Assembly (NCBI RefSeq): GCF_003184185.1
Contig: NZ_QHJG01000020.1
Location: 20,514 to 84,513, forward strand
Direction of reading: 5' to 3'
From: Legionella qingyii
Lineage (GTDB): Bacteria; Pseudomonadota; Gammaproteobacteria; Legionellales; Legionellaceae
DNA length: 64,000 bases
Numbering within the stretch: position 1 is the stretch's first letter; every line of letters starts with the position of its first letter. This document shows positions 1 to 9,673 of the stretch, piece by piece. The notes beneath the pieces were generated by a model. That model saw only the letters and a program-made list of their open reading frames with translations, did not search any database and was not told the origin of the DNA. The position numbers were made by a program, and so were the translations under genes.

Positions 1-526
1 AAACATTCATCATCTGAGCTTCGATTTTACTTGGCTTATGTCCATGTAATAAAGCAAGAAAATGAGCACCTATTGTTTGCTCATCACTTAAGCCAGAAAT
101 TTCTTTGTTGTGAAAATGCCATGCATACCAGTAGCACATTATCCCTGGAAATAAAGCCAGCAGCCGATCTGCAATATCATATTGTTCTGAAAAATTATTT
201 TCTGGTTCAATTGTACCCAAAAATGAACAAGCGGTTCTTAGAACATCCATGGGATGTGTATTTTTAGGAATTAATTTAAGTACGGTTTTTAAAGTATCTG
301 GCAATGTTTTAAGACTAACCAGTCTTTTTGTATACTCATCCAATTCCTTTTGAGTAGGTAGTTTTCCATAAAACAATAAATAGGCAACCTCTTCAAACGT
401 AGCATATTCTGCCAAATCATCAATTGAGTAGCCTCTGTAATTCAAACCCTTCCCTGCTAGTCCAACTGTACAAATTGCTGATTGACCTGCAACAACTCCG
501 GCTAAACCGCCGCTTTTAACACTCAT
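1..526 (-). CDS. prpC: 2-methylcitrate synthase PrpC, N-terminal part (3' end outside window)
   Basis: Condenses propionyl-CoA with oxaloacetate in the methylcitrate cycle, a cytoplasmic route for propionate from odd-chain fatty acids and branched amino acids. About 175 residues are visible, beginning [20 protein letters not shown], with the citrate-synthase-type segments [26 protein letters not shown] and [10 protein letters not shown]. The frame stays open to base 1, so the catalytic C-terminal half lies outside the window. The ATG at 524-526 overlaps the 3' end of prpB by 11 bases, which points to one prpBC transcript with coupled translation. Citrate synthase itself is the only serious alternative; the N-terminal pattern and the prpB neighbour favour PrpC. 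Confidence 0.92.
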   Translation of the reverse strand, partial: MSVKSGGLAGVVAGQSAICTVGLAGKGLNYRGYSIDDLAEYATFEEVAYLLFYGKLPTQKELDEYTKRLVSLKTLPDTLKTVLKLIPKNTHPMDVLRTACSFLGTIEPENNFSEQYDIADRLLALFPGIMCYWYAWHFHNKEISGLSDEQTIGAHFLALLHGHKPSKIEAQMMNV

Positions 527-1400
527 TGTCTTCCTCCATCAATTGGTCTAGTTTTTGTTCGTATTCATAATAACCAAGTACTTCATATAGTTCCTCTCGA
601 GTCTGCATTGTATCGAGCATAGACTTTTGCGTTCCATCCAGAAGAATCGCACGATAGGTATTTAGCGCTGCTTGTGACATGGCTCTAAATGCACTTAAGG
701 GGTACAAAATTAATGATACACCTACCTGTTTAAGGTCTTCTTGATTAAATAAAGGAGTTTTCCCAAACTCGGTAATATTCGCCAAAACGGGTACGGGAAC
801 TGCCTGAGTAAAAGTTTGATAGTCTTCTAAACGTGTCATTGCCTCAGGAAATATCATATCAGCCCCTAATTCAACACAAAGTAATGCTCGTTCAATAGCC
901 GCATTCATACCCTCAACAGCATAGGCATCAGTTCTTGCCATAATTACAAAATCAGGATCTTGGCGCGCATCAACGGCTGATTTAATTCGATCACCCATTT
1001 CTTTCAGAGACACAATGGCTTTATTGGGTCTATGCCCACATCGTTTTGCCAACACTTGATCTTCAATGTGAATGGCGGCGACGCCTGTTTTCTCCATGAG
1101 CTTTACCGTTCTGGCAATATTAAACGCATGCCCCCATCCAGTGTCCACATCGACGAGCAGTGGTAAAGGACACGCTTCGGTAATTCGACGTGCATCCTCA
1201 AGAACCTGAGATAAATTGGTCATGCCAAGGTCAGGTATGCCGTAAGATGCATTTGCAACGCCAGCTCCTGAAAGATATATTGCCTTAGCTCCAGCAGATT
1301 GTGCGAGCATAGCAGAATAAGCATTTATGGTACCCAATACGGGTAAGGGTTTATTTTCTTTGACTGTCTGTTTGAAGGCTTTTCCCATGGAACTTGCCAT
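516..1400 (-). CDS. prpB: Methylisocitrate lyase PrpB
   Basis: Cleaves 2-methylisocitrate to pyruvate and succinate, the last step of the methylcitrate cycle. The 294-residue product has the usual length for the isocitrate lyase/PEP mutase family. The metal-binding DVDTGWG is at about residues 84-90 and the catalytic-loop KRCGH at about 119-123; KRCGHR marks PrpB-type lyases. AAGGAG lies nine bases before the ATG at 1400, so this start is preferred to the internal Met5. It overlaps downstream prpC by 11 bases. No prpD or acnD is seen here; they could follow prpC beyond the window edge. Confidence 0.95.
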   Translation of the reverse strand: MASSMGKAFKQTVKENKPLPVLGTINAYSAMLAQSAGAKAIYLSGAGVANASYGIPDLGMTNLSQVLEDARRITEACPLPLLVDVDTGWGHAFNIARTVKLMEKTGVAAIHIEDQVLAKRCGHRPNKAIVSLKEMGDRIKSAVDARQDPDFVIMARTDAYAVEGMNAAIERALLCVELGADMIFPEAMTRLEDYQTFTQAVPVPVLANITEFGKTPLFNQEDLKQVGVSLILYPLSAFRAMSQAALNTYRAILLDGTQKSMLDTMQTREELYEVLGYYEYEQKLDQLMEEDNEC

Positions 1401-1538
1401 TAGCTGTCACTCCTTGATCGTAATGTAAACCTATCCAGCTGGAAAAATAATATGGAACTCGAGCCTTTCGTCAAAGCATCGATAGTTCGTTTCATCCCAG
1501 CTACAAGGATAATATTATGCTCTAATGAGAATACCATC

Positions 1539-3548
1539 TCAATCGATTTTAATCTCACCCCTAATTATATTTTTACGTAAGAAACGTGCAGGCGATAAAG
1601 CATATTGCAAGTTTCTGGGTAAACAACCTATTTCGTTATTAATTACAGATGCAAGCCATTCCGCACATAAAGGAATTGTTGTCAGGCCTCGAGAACCAAA
1701 TCCAGCACAAGCATAAAGACCAGGATAATAAGGACCTGCTTGGGCTATCCAACGTTTTGCATTAGTTTCCAATCGAGCAAATTGCTGTAGAAATTGTTCG
1801 GCATCAGCAATTTTACCAACTAAAGGAAGATAATCGGGAGTTGATGCTCTGACTCCAGCCCAATGATTGTTTACGGTTCCAGACCACAAAACCTCAGGTG
1901 CTAATTGTTTAAGTTTAGCTAAATTACTTTGATCATCCTGTGGTTTGATTTGGGAGTCCGCTGATTTTAACTCATAGGTAGCACCGAGCAGGTGTATACC
2001 TTGTATTGCTGGAAGCACATGACCATCGCCACAAAGAGGCATTTTTAAGCAAGCACTTTGCTCTGTTGAGGAAATTCCTGTCATTTGCCCACGTATCGGT
2101 TTAACTGGCAAATACTCTGTTTCTTTAAAAGAGCTGATTTTGTGACCATTCGCCAAAATGAGCACTTCTGCTTCTAAATCATTCACAAACCATCGTTTAT
2201 CAAAATTCAATTGGCTTACAGAAGTATCAGTAAGCAAGGAAATACCTTCTGCATTCACTAAATACTTACATAATTCCGGAGAATTAATCCATCCTGATAA
2301 AGGGATATGTAATCCGGGTTTGTCTAAAGATAGTCCTGTCAACTCTGATGCCCGCTCTGCATCTACGAGAGATCCCAACTCGGGGTAATGAGTAAGCCAG
2401 GAACGTAAGCTGGACTGAGCGGCTTTTTCTTTCTCAGAGTATGCAAGTAATAATGAGCCATTCAGTTCACCAATCTGTGTTTGATTTAAAACACATTGAT
2501 ACGTTCGTGCAGCGTATAAAAACGCGGTTAACATAAATTGAGTTAAAGGAGATCGGTAGGCAGATAGTTTAGGAAATAAAACTGCTTGCTGATTTGCCGA
2601 CCCCCCGCTACCGACTTGACCCATTTCATCAATAATTGTTACGTTCCACCCTCTCTTATTAAGTGCATGAGCTGTAAAACAACCAGCTAAACCGGCACCG
2701 ACAATAATCGCTGATTTGCTGAAATACTTTTCAGGCTTCCCCACATGCCAAGGTGCGTGTCGTTTCGCGTTATTTTGTATCGGTGTTTTCGTAAAACGAG
2801 CACAAATCATATGACGTTTTGGCCCAAATCCTGTACGTTTTTCTACATCAAATCCATTCTGGCTTAATCCTGCTTTAACAGAGCCTGCGGCGGTATAGGT
2901 TGCTAAAGTGGTATTTTCTTTAGATAACATCGCTATTACGTTAATCAAAGCATCAGACCACATACTTTTATTTTTAGCTGGGGCAAAGCCATCTAGAAAC
3001 CATGCATCAATAAAAGCCGTTCTAAGTTCCTTTTCTAGCGTAGATTCGCCACAAATTAGTAGTTGTTCATAACATTCTAGGGCATCGCCTAACATTAAGG
3101 TCAGTGTTACTCTGCCATTACAAAAAGACAAATGATGATATCCAGGAGTCAAGACTGGATAGCTTGTTATAAGCTGCAGGGCATACTTTTCCAATTGTGG
3201 CCAGGAGGCAAGACTTTTTCTTAAATCAGCAAGAGATAAAGGATGTTTTTCACATGAAATAAAATGCAACTGGCTGGACTTGGGTGCATATTGCTCCCAT
3301 AAACTCCAGCTTACGAGAAAATTCAAACCAATTCCAAAGCCCGTTTCTGCAATCGTAAACCTTTGAGGTTTATCATCAGAAAATGATTGCCAGCGGTTAA
3401 TTAAATCATTTCCATCAACAAATACATGAAGGGCTTGATTTATTCCGCCTTCAGAAGAATGGTAAATGTCATCATATCGTGTCGAGAAAGGCAGAGTATC
3501 ATGCCAATCCACCTCTGCCTTATTTATAGGTACAAAAAAATTACTCAC
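1539..3548 (-). CDS. mnmC: Bifunctional tRNA mnm5s2U methyltransferase/FAD oxidoreductase MnmC
   Basis: Performs the last two steps of mnm5s2U synthesis at the tRNA wobble position: FAD-dependent removal of carboxymethyl and SAM-dependent methylation. The N-terminal methyltransferase domain shows AETGFGIGLNFL near residues 67-78 and DAWFLDGFAPAKNKSMW near 181-197. The C-terminal oxidoreductase begins at about 279 with the dinucleotide motif IIVGAGLAGCFTA. The length (about 669) matches the E. coli protein. Start choice: a GTG at 3548 gives MSNFFVPINK; a TTG at 3554 adds two residues. Neither has a strong Shine-Dalgarno, and both overlap the end of the upstream transporter gene, so translation is probably coupled. 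Confidence 0.94.
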   Translation of the reverse strand: MSNFFVPINKAEVDWHDTLPFSTRYDDIYHSSEGGINQALHVFVDGNDLINRWQSFSDDKPQRFTIAETGFGIGLNFLVSWSLWEQYAPKSSQLHFISCEKHPLSLADLRKSLASWPQLEKYALQLITSYPVLTPGYHHLSFCNGRVTLTLMLGDALECYEQLLICGESTLEKELRTAFIDAWFLDGFAPAKNKSMWSDALINVIAMLSKENTTLATYTAAGSVKAGLSQNGFDVEKRTGFGPKRHMICARFTKTPIQNNAKRHAPWHVGKPEKYFSKSAIIVGAGLAGCFTAHALNKRGWNVTIIDEMGQVGSGGSANQQAVLFPKLSAYRSPLTQFMLTAFLYAARTYQCVLNQTQIGELNGSLLLAYSEKEKAAQSSLRSWLTHYPELGSLVDAERASELTGLSLDKPGLHIPLSGWINSPELCKYLVNAEGISLLTDTSVSQLNFDKRWFVNDLEAEVLILANGHKISSFKETEYLPVKPIRGQMTGISSTEQSACLKMPLCGDGHVLPAIQGIHLLGATYELKSADSQIKPQDDQSNLAKLKQLAPEVLWSGTVNNHWAGVRASTPDYLPLVGKIADAEQFLQQFARLETNAKRWIAQAGPYYPGLYACAGFGSRGLTTIPLCAEWLASVINNEIGCLPRNLQYALSPARFLRKNIIRGEIKID

Positions 3549-5067
3549 ATACAACTACTCGATTCGTAGCCATCCCTTTGGCTTCTTTTAATTCAGTTGG
3601 CTTTTTTTCCTGAATTAAATCCCTTAACTTAGGCACTAGGATAAAAAGTACAATTGAAGAACCAATTGCAAATAATCCTAACATTAAAAATACATGGCTA
3701 TAACCACTATTAGTTACTAAAGGTGAAACACTATCTTGCCCTTCAATCATCAAATTTGAACTATAGCTAGATAAAGTTGCACCAACCCCAGAATTAAGCA
3801 TCCACATTCCCATCATCACACCCTGTAATGTTGTAGGAGCCAAATATCCTATCATAGCATAACCAATTGGAGATATTAAAAGCTCACCAATACTCTGCAA
3901 AACATAACTCAAGATAATCCAGCTGGGATTCACTAGTCCTTCATAATTGGCATAAGCAATACCAATAGGCAATATTACAAAAGCGATACCAATAAGCAGC
4001 AATGACAATGCAAACTGGGTTGGAATATTAATTTGAACCCCATTTTTACGCATTTTATGCAACAATACACCTAACAATGGACCTCCAATAACAATTGCGA
4101 CTGTATTTATATTTTGGAACCATTGTGGTGGAATAATCCAACTTGCATACTCACGCTGAACATTATGATCAATAAAAAATGTAAGCCCCATGGGTGCTAT
4201 TTGGTACAGCATCCAAAAAACAGTCCCTACAACCATAAACACTGCAAATGCTACTATTTTATCTTTAGCCTCTTTTGTTGGTTGTTTTCTTGCCAGATAT
4301 AAAATAACTCCGAGCATTACAATGCCTGTTATCAAAACTAATTTTTTAGCCCAGTCAGCATATTGGAGCATTTGACCTAAAAAGAAAGGAAGAACTAAAA
4401 TCAGGATGCAACCTAACAGAACAGCTCTTTTCTGAGAAACCTTATCTTTTTTAGAGAAAATTGTATCTTTATCTGATAATTGCTGCCAACAATATAAACA
4501 AATGATTAAGGCAATCAAATTCCCTAAACTACTAAGCAAAAAAAGTCGCTCATAGTTCTGAGTCAACTGAAATAGTCCACTCAAACTAAAACCAACAAAA
4601 AAACCGATATTCATACCTGCATAATTCATGAGAAATGCTGTTTCCCGTCGAGTATCTTCTGGAGAGAAACATTGAGTTAACATACAGTTCACGCATGTTA
4701 CATTTAAACCAGAGCCGGTTAAGAAAGCTGCCAAACCATAATAGAGAAATGAAATATCGCCGAATGACAACAGGACGCAGCCAATAATTTGCGCTACCAT
4801 TCCCGCACAAAACAACGCACGATTAGAGAGCAAACGCCCACCCCAAAAACCTCCAAGTAAATGCAACCCATAATTAAATGCGATAAAAACACCCATGATA
4901 CTGTTGGCGGTGCTAATTTGGAGTCCTAATTTACCCTTCATATACAAAACAAGTGTAGAGTACAAAACGCTAAAACTTAAAGTAGAAACAATTTGAATAA
5001 AAAAAAGAGGAATGATTCCTTGGGGCATTGACTTAATAAATTCCTTTTTATTTGTCATTATCGACAT
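3541..5067 (-). CDS. POT/PTR2-family peptide transporter-like MFS protein
   Basis: A 508-residue inner-membrane protein with about 12-14 hydrophobic segments, resembling proton-dependent oligopeptide transporters. Typical POT-like stretches are STLVLYMKGKLGL after TM1, AFNYGLHLLGGFWGGRLLSNR, and late segments PSWIILSYVLQSIGELLISP and GYAMIGYLAP. The proton-coupling ExxERF signature of TM1 is not intact: the equivalent stretch reads FFIQIVSTLSFSVLY. Substrate choice or coupling may therefore differ from classical members. An AAGGAAGG box precedes the ATG at 5067; an ATG three codons downstream is possible. The gene overlaps mnmC, which follows it. The substrate cannot be told from sequence. 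Confidence 0.8.
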   Translation of the reverse strand: MSIMTNKKEFIKSMPQGIIPLFFIQIVSTLSFSVLYSTLVLYMKGKLGLQISTANSIMGVFIAFNYGLHLLGGFWGGRLLSNRALFCAGMVAQIIGCVLLSFGDISFLYYGLAAFLTGSGLNVTCVNCMLTQCFSPEDTRRETAFLMNYAGMNIGFFVGFSLSGLFQLTQNYERLFLLSSLGNLIALIICLYCWQQLSDKDTIFSKKDKVSQKRAVLLGCILILVLPFFLGQMLQYADWAKKLVLITGIVMLGVILYLARKQPTKEAKDKIVAFAVFMVVGTVFWMLYQIAPMGLTFFIDHNVQREYASWIIPPQWFQNINTVAIVIGGPLLGVLLHKMRKNGVQINIPTQFALSLLLIGIAFVILPIGIAYANYEGLVNPSWIILSYVLQSIGELLISPIGYAMIGYLAPTTLQGVMMGMWMLNSGVGATLSSYSSNLMIEGQDSVSPLVTNSGYSHVFLMLGLFAIGSSIVLFILVPKLRDLIQEKKPTELKEAKGMATNRVVVCE

Positions 5068-5232
5068 ATGACCTTCCTTGTTTATTCAAGATCGTCTTTG
5101 AATATGACATGTGGAAAAATCACTGTCTAGGTATTTTAATAAATATATTTTAAAAATATATTATTTCAATAGGTTATTATGCTGCATTACAACAAAATCC
5201 GTTTATTGAGAGATAAATAAACTTCTTTAAAA

Positions 5233-5258
5233 CTGGGTGCCGCTATTGCTTCACCCAG
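5233..5258. repeat. Palindrome between hemL and the transporter gene (dispersed repeat/terminator-like)
   Basis: CTGGGTG and CACCCAG form a perfect seven-base stem around a 12-base loop, followed on plus by CCTAAAAAAGC. It lies in the 224-base gap after hemL and may end hemL transcription. The arm CACCCAGCCTA resembles the repeat family also seen near 6950, 22998, 29493 and 55299. Confidence 0.5.
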
Positions 5259-5291
5259 CCTAAAAAAGCATCTGGTCGACACCTTACAATG

Positions 5292-6578
5292 CTATCTTTT
5301 TAATTGATTAAGAACTTCCTCGGCGGCCATTTGGGTTTTAGTGACTTCATTTTCACCATGGGCACTGGATACAAATCCAGCTTCATACATAGAGGGAGCA
5401 AAATAAATACCTTTCTCTAACATTCCATGATAGAACTTTTTAAATAAAACCTCGTCAGAGGCAGCAACATCAGCATAATCCGCAATGCGTTTTTTTTCTG
5501 TAAAACAAAAACCAAACATGCCACCTAATGAAGCAGTAAAAAATGGAATATTTAACATTTCAGCAACAGAAGCTAAAGCCTGAGTTAAGCTTTGAGTTGT
5601 TTCACTTAACTGTGCAAAAAAACCTGGTTTTTCAATTTCAGATAAAGTTGCAAGACCTGCTGCCATAGCTAATGGGTTACCAGAAAGAGTACCTGCTTGA
5701 TACACTGGTCCCTCAGGGGCTAAAAAGGACATAATTTCTGCCTTACCACCTAAAGCACCCACAGGCATTCCCCCTCCAATGACTTTACCAAGAGTAGTAA
5801 TATCAGGGGTGATACCAAATACCCCCTGGGCTCCAGTTAACCCTACTCTAAAACCAGTCATTACTTCATCAAATATCAATAAAGCATTATATCGATCGCA
5901 TAATTGACGTAATCCATTCAAGAACTCTTGTTCAGGTAAAACAAACCCCATGTTTCCAGCAACTGGTTCCAATATTACTGCTGCAATATCATCAGGAAAT
6001 TTTTCAAATAATTGTGCCGTTTGTTCCAGGTTATTAAAGTTTGCAGTTAAAGTATGTTCTGTAACGCTTTGTGGGATTCCCGGCGTAGATGGGATGCCTA
6101 ATGTAAGAAGACCAGAACCTGCTTTGACTAGCAAACTATCACTATGTCCATGATAACAACCATTAAATTTAATAAATTTATTTTTTTTGGTTACACCACG
6201 CGCCAATCTAATGGCAGTCATCGTTGCCTCAGTACCAGAATTAACCATTCGTACTTTTTCAATCGAGGGAATTAACGAGATTATTTTTGCAGCCAATTGT
6301 ACTTCAAGCTCTGTAGGCGCGCCAAAACTCATGCCACTATGCAGCACATTATTTACTGCTTCAATTACAGCTGGATGACAATGCCCAAGAATTAATGGCC
6401 CCCACGACCCAACATAATCAATGTACTCATTATTATCAACGTCAACAAGATAAGCACCTTTACCTTGTTTAAAAAAAATCGGATCGCCACCGACACCTTT
6501 AAATGCCCTTACTGGTGAATTGACACCTCCAGGAATAAGCGCTTGAGCCTGATGAAATAAATCTGTTGAGCGAGTCAT
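5292..6578 (-). CDS. hemL: Glutamate-1-semialdehyde 2,1-aminomutase HemL
   Basis: A PLP enzyme that converts glutamate-1-semialdehyde to 5-aminolevulinate in the C5 haem pathway. The 428-residue product starts [18 protein letters not shown] and carries the class-III aminotransferase features [34 protein letters not shown] and [17 protein letters not shown], the last containing the PLP lysine. The open frame runs upstream to 6665, but the ATG at 6578 has GGAGA at the right distance and matches family N-termini, so the longer form is rejected. HemJ, a later haem-pathway enzyme, lies about 400 bases away beyond the divergent rubredoxin. Confidence 0.96.
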   Translation of the reverse strand: MTRSTDLFHQAQALIPGGVNSPVRAFKGVGGDPIFFKQGKGAYLVDVDNNEYIDYVGSWGPLILGHCHPAVIEAVNNVLHSGMSFGAPTELEVQLAAKIISLIPSIEKVRMVNSGTEATMTAIRLARGVTKKNKFIKFNGCYHGHSDSLLVKAGSGLLTLGIPSTPGIPQSVTEHTLTANFNNLEQTAQLFEKFPDDIAAVILEPVAGNMGFVLPEQEFLNGLRQLCDRYNALLIFDEVMTGFRVGLTGAQGVFGITPDITTLGKVIGGGMPVGALGGKAEIMSFLAPEGPVYQAGTLSGNPLAMAAGLATLSEIEKPGFFAQLSETTQSLTQALASVAEMLNIPFFTASLGGMFGFCFTEKKRIADYADVAASDEVLFKKFYHGMLEKGIYFAPSMYEAGFVSSAHGENEVTKTQMAAEEVLNQLKR

Positions 6579-6604
6579 AAAAATCTCCATAATTTTGCAG
6601 TATA

Positions 6605-6633
6605 ATATTACAGAGAATATTAAAAATTGGCAA
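6605..6633 (-). promoter_or_regulatory. Likely sigma70 promoter of hemL
   Basis: On the minus strand TTGCCA (6628-6633) is followed after exactly 17 bases by TAATAT (6605-6610). This would start transcription about 20 bases before the hemL ATG at 6578, leaving a short leader with GGAGA. Seen by eye only. Confidence 0.5.
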
Positions 6634-6689
6634 AAAAAGCAGTTTATCTTTACATCGACGTCCACAATAGCTAAATTACGCTATTTTAA

Positions 6690-6878
6690 ATGAGTATTAT
6701 CATGCAAGAATATAAAAAATATATTTGTGTCATCTGTGGTTTTATTTATGATGAAGCTGAGGGTTGGCCTGAGGATGGAATTGAGCCAGGAACACGTTGG
6801 GAAGACGTACCAGAAAACTGGTTCTGTCCAGATTGTGGCGCTGGTAAAGAAGATTTTGATATGGTGGAAATGGAATAA
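6690..6878 (+). CDS. Rubredoxin
   Basis: A small one-iron electron carrier of 62 residues. It has both metal-binding knuckles, CVICG near residue 13 and CPDCG near residue 46, and the rubredoxin core [25 protein letters not shown]. The partner is unknown; in aerobic gammaproteobacteria such rubredoxins serve alkane hydroxylases or oxidative-stress reduction. The start is uncertain: the ATG at 6690 has no clear Shine-Dalgarno, whereas the ATG at 6702 ([13 protein letters not shown]) is preceded by GAG seven bases upstream and gives a more usual N-terminus. It is divergent from hemL. Confidence 0.95.
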   Translation: MSIIMQEYKKYICVICGFIYDEAEGWPEDGIEPGTRWEDVPENWFCPDCGAGKEDFDMVEME

Positions 6879-6915
6879 GTTTCAATATTAGTACCTTTAT
6901 CAAGAACATACGAAA

Positions 6916-6981
6916 CCCGGGATCAAGAGATTTTAGAAAGTTAGGAGTTCCGGGTTCCACTTCACTTAACCAGGCTACGAG
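6916..6981. repeat. Dispersed CCCGGG/CCAGGCTAC repeat, decayed copy
   Basis: Lies between the convergent rubredoxin and hemJ genes. CCCGGG at 6916-6921 is followed by CCGGGTTCCACTTCA from 6950 and ACCAGGCTACGAG to 6981. The right end matches the ACCCAGGCTAC end of the copies near 23018 and 55320. Probably an intergenic repeat rather than a gene part. Confidence 0.45.
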
Positions 6982-6988
6982 TTTAGAA

Positions 6989-7408
6989 CTACGGTTTCAC
7001 CACAACCAAAATCACGATCCCTATTAGCAGCAGAGTTGGTAATTCATTATAAATTCGAAAGAAACGAGAGTTTTTTTGATTTTTATGCTGTGCAAACAAC
7101 TTTAAATAATGCCCACATAAGAGGTGGTAAATCCATAAAATAACCACCAGACTCAATTTAGCATGCATCCATCCCACACTCATGTAATAAGACAGATTAT
7201 AGCTAATAAGCCATATTCCCAATAAAGTGGTCAGTATCGCAGCAGGCCACGTAATTCCATAATAGAGCCGCCTCTCCATTATTTTAAAACGAGTAAGACT
7301 CGTCTCATCCTGAGTATCAGCATGATAAACAAATAGTCTGGGTAAATAAAATAATCCGGCAAACCAGGCAACCATAGCAATAATATGAAATGCTTTAATA
7401 AACAACAT
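6989..7408 (-). CDS. hemJ: Protoporphyrinogen oxidase HemJ (UPF0093 family)
   Basis: A four-TM inner-membrane protein of 139 residues that oxidises protoporphyrinogen IX to protoporphyrin IX in organisms lacking HemG/HemY. The N-terminus LFIKAFHIIAMVAWFAGLFY includes the conserved His in TM1, followed by LPRLFVYHAD. The mid part has RLYYGITWPAAILTTLLG and GWMHAKLSLVVIL, with the conserved His and Lys. It ends two bases from the start of the upstream TerC gene, so the two are probably cotranscribed. Confidence 0.88.
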   Translation of the reverse strand: MLFIKAFHIIAMVAWFAGLFYLPRLFVYHADTQDETSLTRFKIMERRLYYGITWPAAILTTLLGIWLISYNLSYYMSVGWMHAKLSLVVILWIYHLLCGHYLKLFAQHKNQKNSRFFRIYNELPTLLLIGIVILVVVKP

Positions 7409-7410
7409 AA

Positions 7411-8139
7411 TTAATTTCCTGAACGATGCTTTCGTTTTTTCCGTGAGTGTTTCAGCAAATTCAGCGACTCAACACCTAAAGAAAATCCCATGGCAAAATA
7501 AATATATCCTCGAGGAATATGGAAAGAAAACCCATCTGCAACAAGGACCATTCCAATCAAAATTAAATAACTTAGTGCAAGCATTTTGATTGTAGGATGT
7601 TCTTTAATAAATGCGCTTACTACTTCACTTGCAAAAATCATTATTAGGATGGCGCAAGTAATCGCAACAGCCATCACCCAAAAATATGAGGTCAAGCCCA
7701 CTGCTGTCAACACACTGTCTAAGGAAAATATAATATCCATTAATGCAATTTGGAAAATAACTGCACGAAATGTTGCCTTAAAAGTTACTGTCTTTTCATC
7801 CGTTGCTACAAGCTCTTCGGTCACATCCTGGTGAATTTCTTCTGTTGCTTTCCAAATTAAGAAAGCACCACCTCCCATGAGGAAAAAATCACGAGCAGAA
7901 AACGACATGTCAGCCACGGTAAGTAATGGTTTGGTTAATTTGATGAGATCTACTGCCAGCGCCAGCAAGATTAAACGCATAACCCAAGAAAGCGTGAGCC
8001 CCCATCGCCTTGCTTTTTTTCTCTGTTTTGGGGGTAATTTTTCAGACAAAATAGATAAAATTACCAAATTGTCAATTCCCAAAACTATTTCTAATATAAT
8101 TAAGACAATTAAGCCTATTGTAATATCAATAAAATCCAT
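7411..8139 (-). CDS. TerC/YgdQ-family integral membrane protein
   Basis: A 242-residue inner-membrane protein with about seven hydrophobic segments and the family hallmark LEIVLGIDNLVILSIL in TM1, including the acidic E and DN residues thought to bind metal; IIFSLDSVLTAVGLT repeats the motif in the second half. TerC-family proteins are linked to metal export or metalation of secreted proteins; the substrate here is unknown. The preferred start is the ATG at 8139, with GGGGA just upstream; a TTG one codon earlier is rejected. hemJ follows after two bases. Confidence 0.85.
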   Translation of the reverse strand: MDFIDITIGLIVLIILEIVLGIDNLVILSILSEKLPPKQRKKARRWGLTLSWVMRLILLALAVDLIKLTKPLLTVADMSFSARDFFLMGGGAFLIWKATEEIHQDVTEELVATDEKTVTFKATFRAVIFQIALMDIIFSLDSVLTAVGLTSYFWVMAVAITCAILIMIFASEVVSAFIKEHPTIKMLALSYLILIGMVLVADGFSFHIPRGYIYFAMGFSLGVESLNLLKHSRKKRKHRSGN

Positions 8140-8267
8140 CAAATCCCCAGATGTCAGAAATTGAAAAATTATATGATATACTCTTAACTAGATATTTACC
8201 TACATCTTTTTGTATAATCCACAACACAAAATTTTACTGAAAGATCAAGGTTTGTAAGCACAAAAGA

Positions 8268-8296
8268 TTCACTTTATTCTTTTGCTTCGATATAAT
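8268..8296 (+). promoter_or_regulatory. Likely sigma70 promoter of pcnB-folK
   Basis: TTCACT (8268-8273), a 17-base spacer and a perfect TATAAT (8291-8296). Transcription would begin near 8303, before the in-frame non-ATG candidates at 8330-8344 discussed for pcnB. Confidence 0.55.
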
Positions 8297-8374
8297 ATAA
8301 ATTTTTTATTAGTCTTGTGAGATAGAAAGATCATCAAATTTATTAAAAAGCTATTAAAGAGAAACAGGGCTCAT

Positions 8375-9673
8375 GTGCCAGCTGTTGCCTCAGCTTATAT
8401 CATCCCAAGGAATAAACATTCCATATCTAAAGCGGACATTAGCAGCAATGCGCTCAAAGTGCTTAACCGCTTAATTAGTGCTGGCTTTCAAGCATACATT
8501 GTTGGAGGCAGCGTTAGGGATTTATTACTGCATAAGGCTCCCAAAGATTTCGATGTTGCAACCGATGCAACGCCAAATCAAGTTAAGAATTTGTTTCGAA
8601 ATGGACGAATTATTGGGCGTCGATTCAAGCTTGTACATATACTGTTCCATCGCGAAATTATTGAAGTAGCTACGTTCCGAAGTCATGTGGCGGAGGATGA
8701 GAATCAACAAACAAATGAACGTGGAATGTTAGTGCGTGATAATGCCTATGGCTCCCTTGATGAAGATGCCTGGAGACGTGATTTCACAATTAACTCGCTT
8801 TACTACAACATCAATGATTCCTCTATTGTTGATTTTACTGGCGGTGTAAAAGATGTTGAAAATAAGCTTATTCGCATGATTGGTGACCCAGTAAAACGTT
8901 ATCAGGAAGACCCCGTACGCATGTTGCGTGCAATTCGCTTTAGTGCCAAATTAAATTTCAAACTTGCACAAGAGACGGAAGCACCTTTTCCTGAGATTAG
9001 TCATCTTATTACTCATGTTTCCAGTTCACGCTTATTTGATGAAATGACGAAGCTATATCAATGTGGCAATGCGGTAGCAGTTCAAAGATTGCTCATGCAA
9101 TATGGCTTGTTTCAACATTTATGCCCTCAAACAAATGCTCTATTGAACAGCGCTCATCCAGTACATGCATTATTGGCTATTGCTCTTGAGAACACAGATA
9201 CTCGTATTCATGAAGAAAAACCCGTAACCCCAGCATTCTTATTTGCGGTTCTTTTATGGTTCCCCATGATTGAACGCGCACAGGAACTACAAAAAACTGG
9301 AATAGATCCACTGCCTTCTATAGATAAAGCAATGTCACTTGTCATTGCAGAACAAAATCAAATTATTTCAATTCCCAAACGCTATACACAAATTATTCGT
9401 GAAATCTGGTTATTACAGTATCGCTTTGCAAAAAGACTTGGAGGAAGAGCCTTTAATCTTTTGCAACACCCTCGTTTTAGAGCAGCCTTTGATTTCATGG
9501 CGTTACGTGCCCTTGCAGGCGATGAATCTATGGAGCTAGCGCAATGGTGGACAGCTTTTCAAGATGCTGGTGAAGCAGAGCAAGCTAAAATGGTAGCCCA
9601 ACTCAAACCAGATATGCCTAAGCGTAAGCGACGCCGTAAGCCCAAAAGCAATAAAGTTAGTGATCCACAATGA
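8375..9673 (+). CDS. pcnB: Poly(A) polymerase I PcnB
   Basis: Adds 3' poly(A) tails that promote RNA decay. The nucleotidyltransferase head is clear: AYIVGGSVRDLLLHKAPKDFDVATDATP with the catalytic DxD, RFKLVHI, and the downstream RRDFTINSLYYN and RMLRAIRFSAKL. The basic C-terminal tail KRKRRRKPKSNK is typical of PcnB. As drawn it starts at GTG 8375 with AGGG five bases upstream, giving 432 residues. The frame is open back to 8321 and encodes IIKFIKKLLKRNRAH, which resembles the E. coli PcnB N-terminus. A non-canonical AUC/AUU start upstream (8330, 8333 or 8342) is therefore quite possible. Confidence 0.95.
   Translation: MPAVASAYIIPRNKHSISKADISSNALKVLNRLISAGFQAYIVGGSVRDLLLHKAPKDFDVATDATPNQVKNLFRNGRIIGRRFKLVHILFHREIIEVATFRSHVAEDENQQTNERGMLVRDNAYGSLDEDAWRRDFTINSLYYNINDSSIVDFTGGVKDVENKLIRMIGDPVKRYQEDPVRMLRAIRFSAKLNFKLAQETEAPFPEISHLITHVSSSRLFDEMTKLYQCGNAVAVQRLLMQYGLFQHLCPQTNALLNSAHPVHALLAIALENTDTRIHEEKPVTPAFLFAVLLWFPMIERAQELQKTGIDPLPSIDKAMSLVIAEQNQIISIPKRYTQIIREIWLLQYRFAKRLGGRAFNLLQHPRFRAAFDFMALRALAGDESMELAQWWTAFQDAGEAEQAKMVAQLKPDMPKRKRRRKPKSNKVSDPQ

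Noticed and set aside
31..267. Plus-strand 78-codon frame at the window start
   Set aside because: It is the antisense of prpC, whose reading frame is clearly conserved.
6579..6665. N-terminal extension of HemL
   Set aside because: Hydrophobic, unlike any HemL N-terminus; the ATG at 6578 has a good Shine-Dalgarno and the promoter lies inside the extension.
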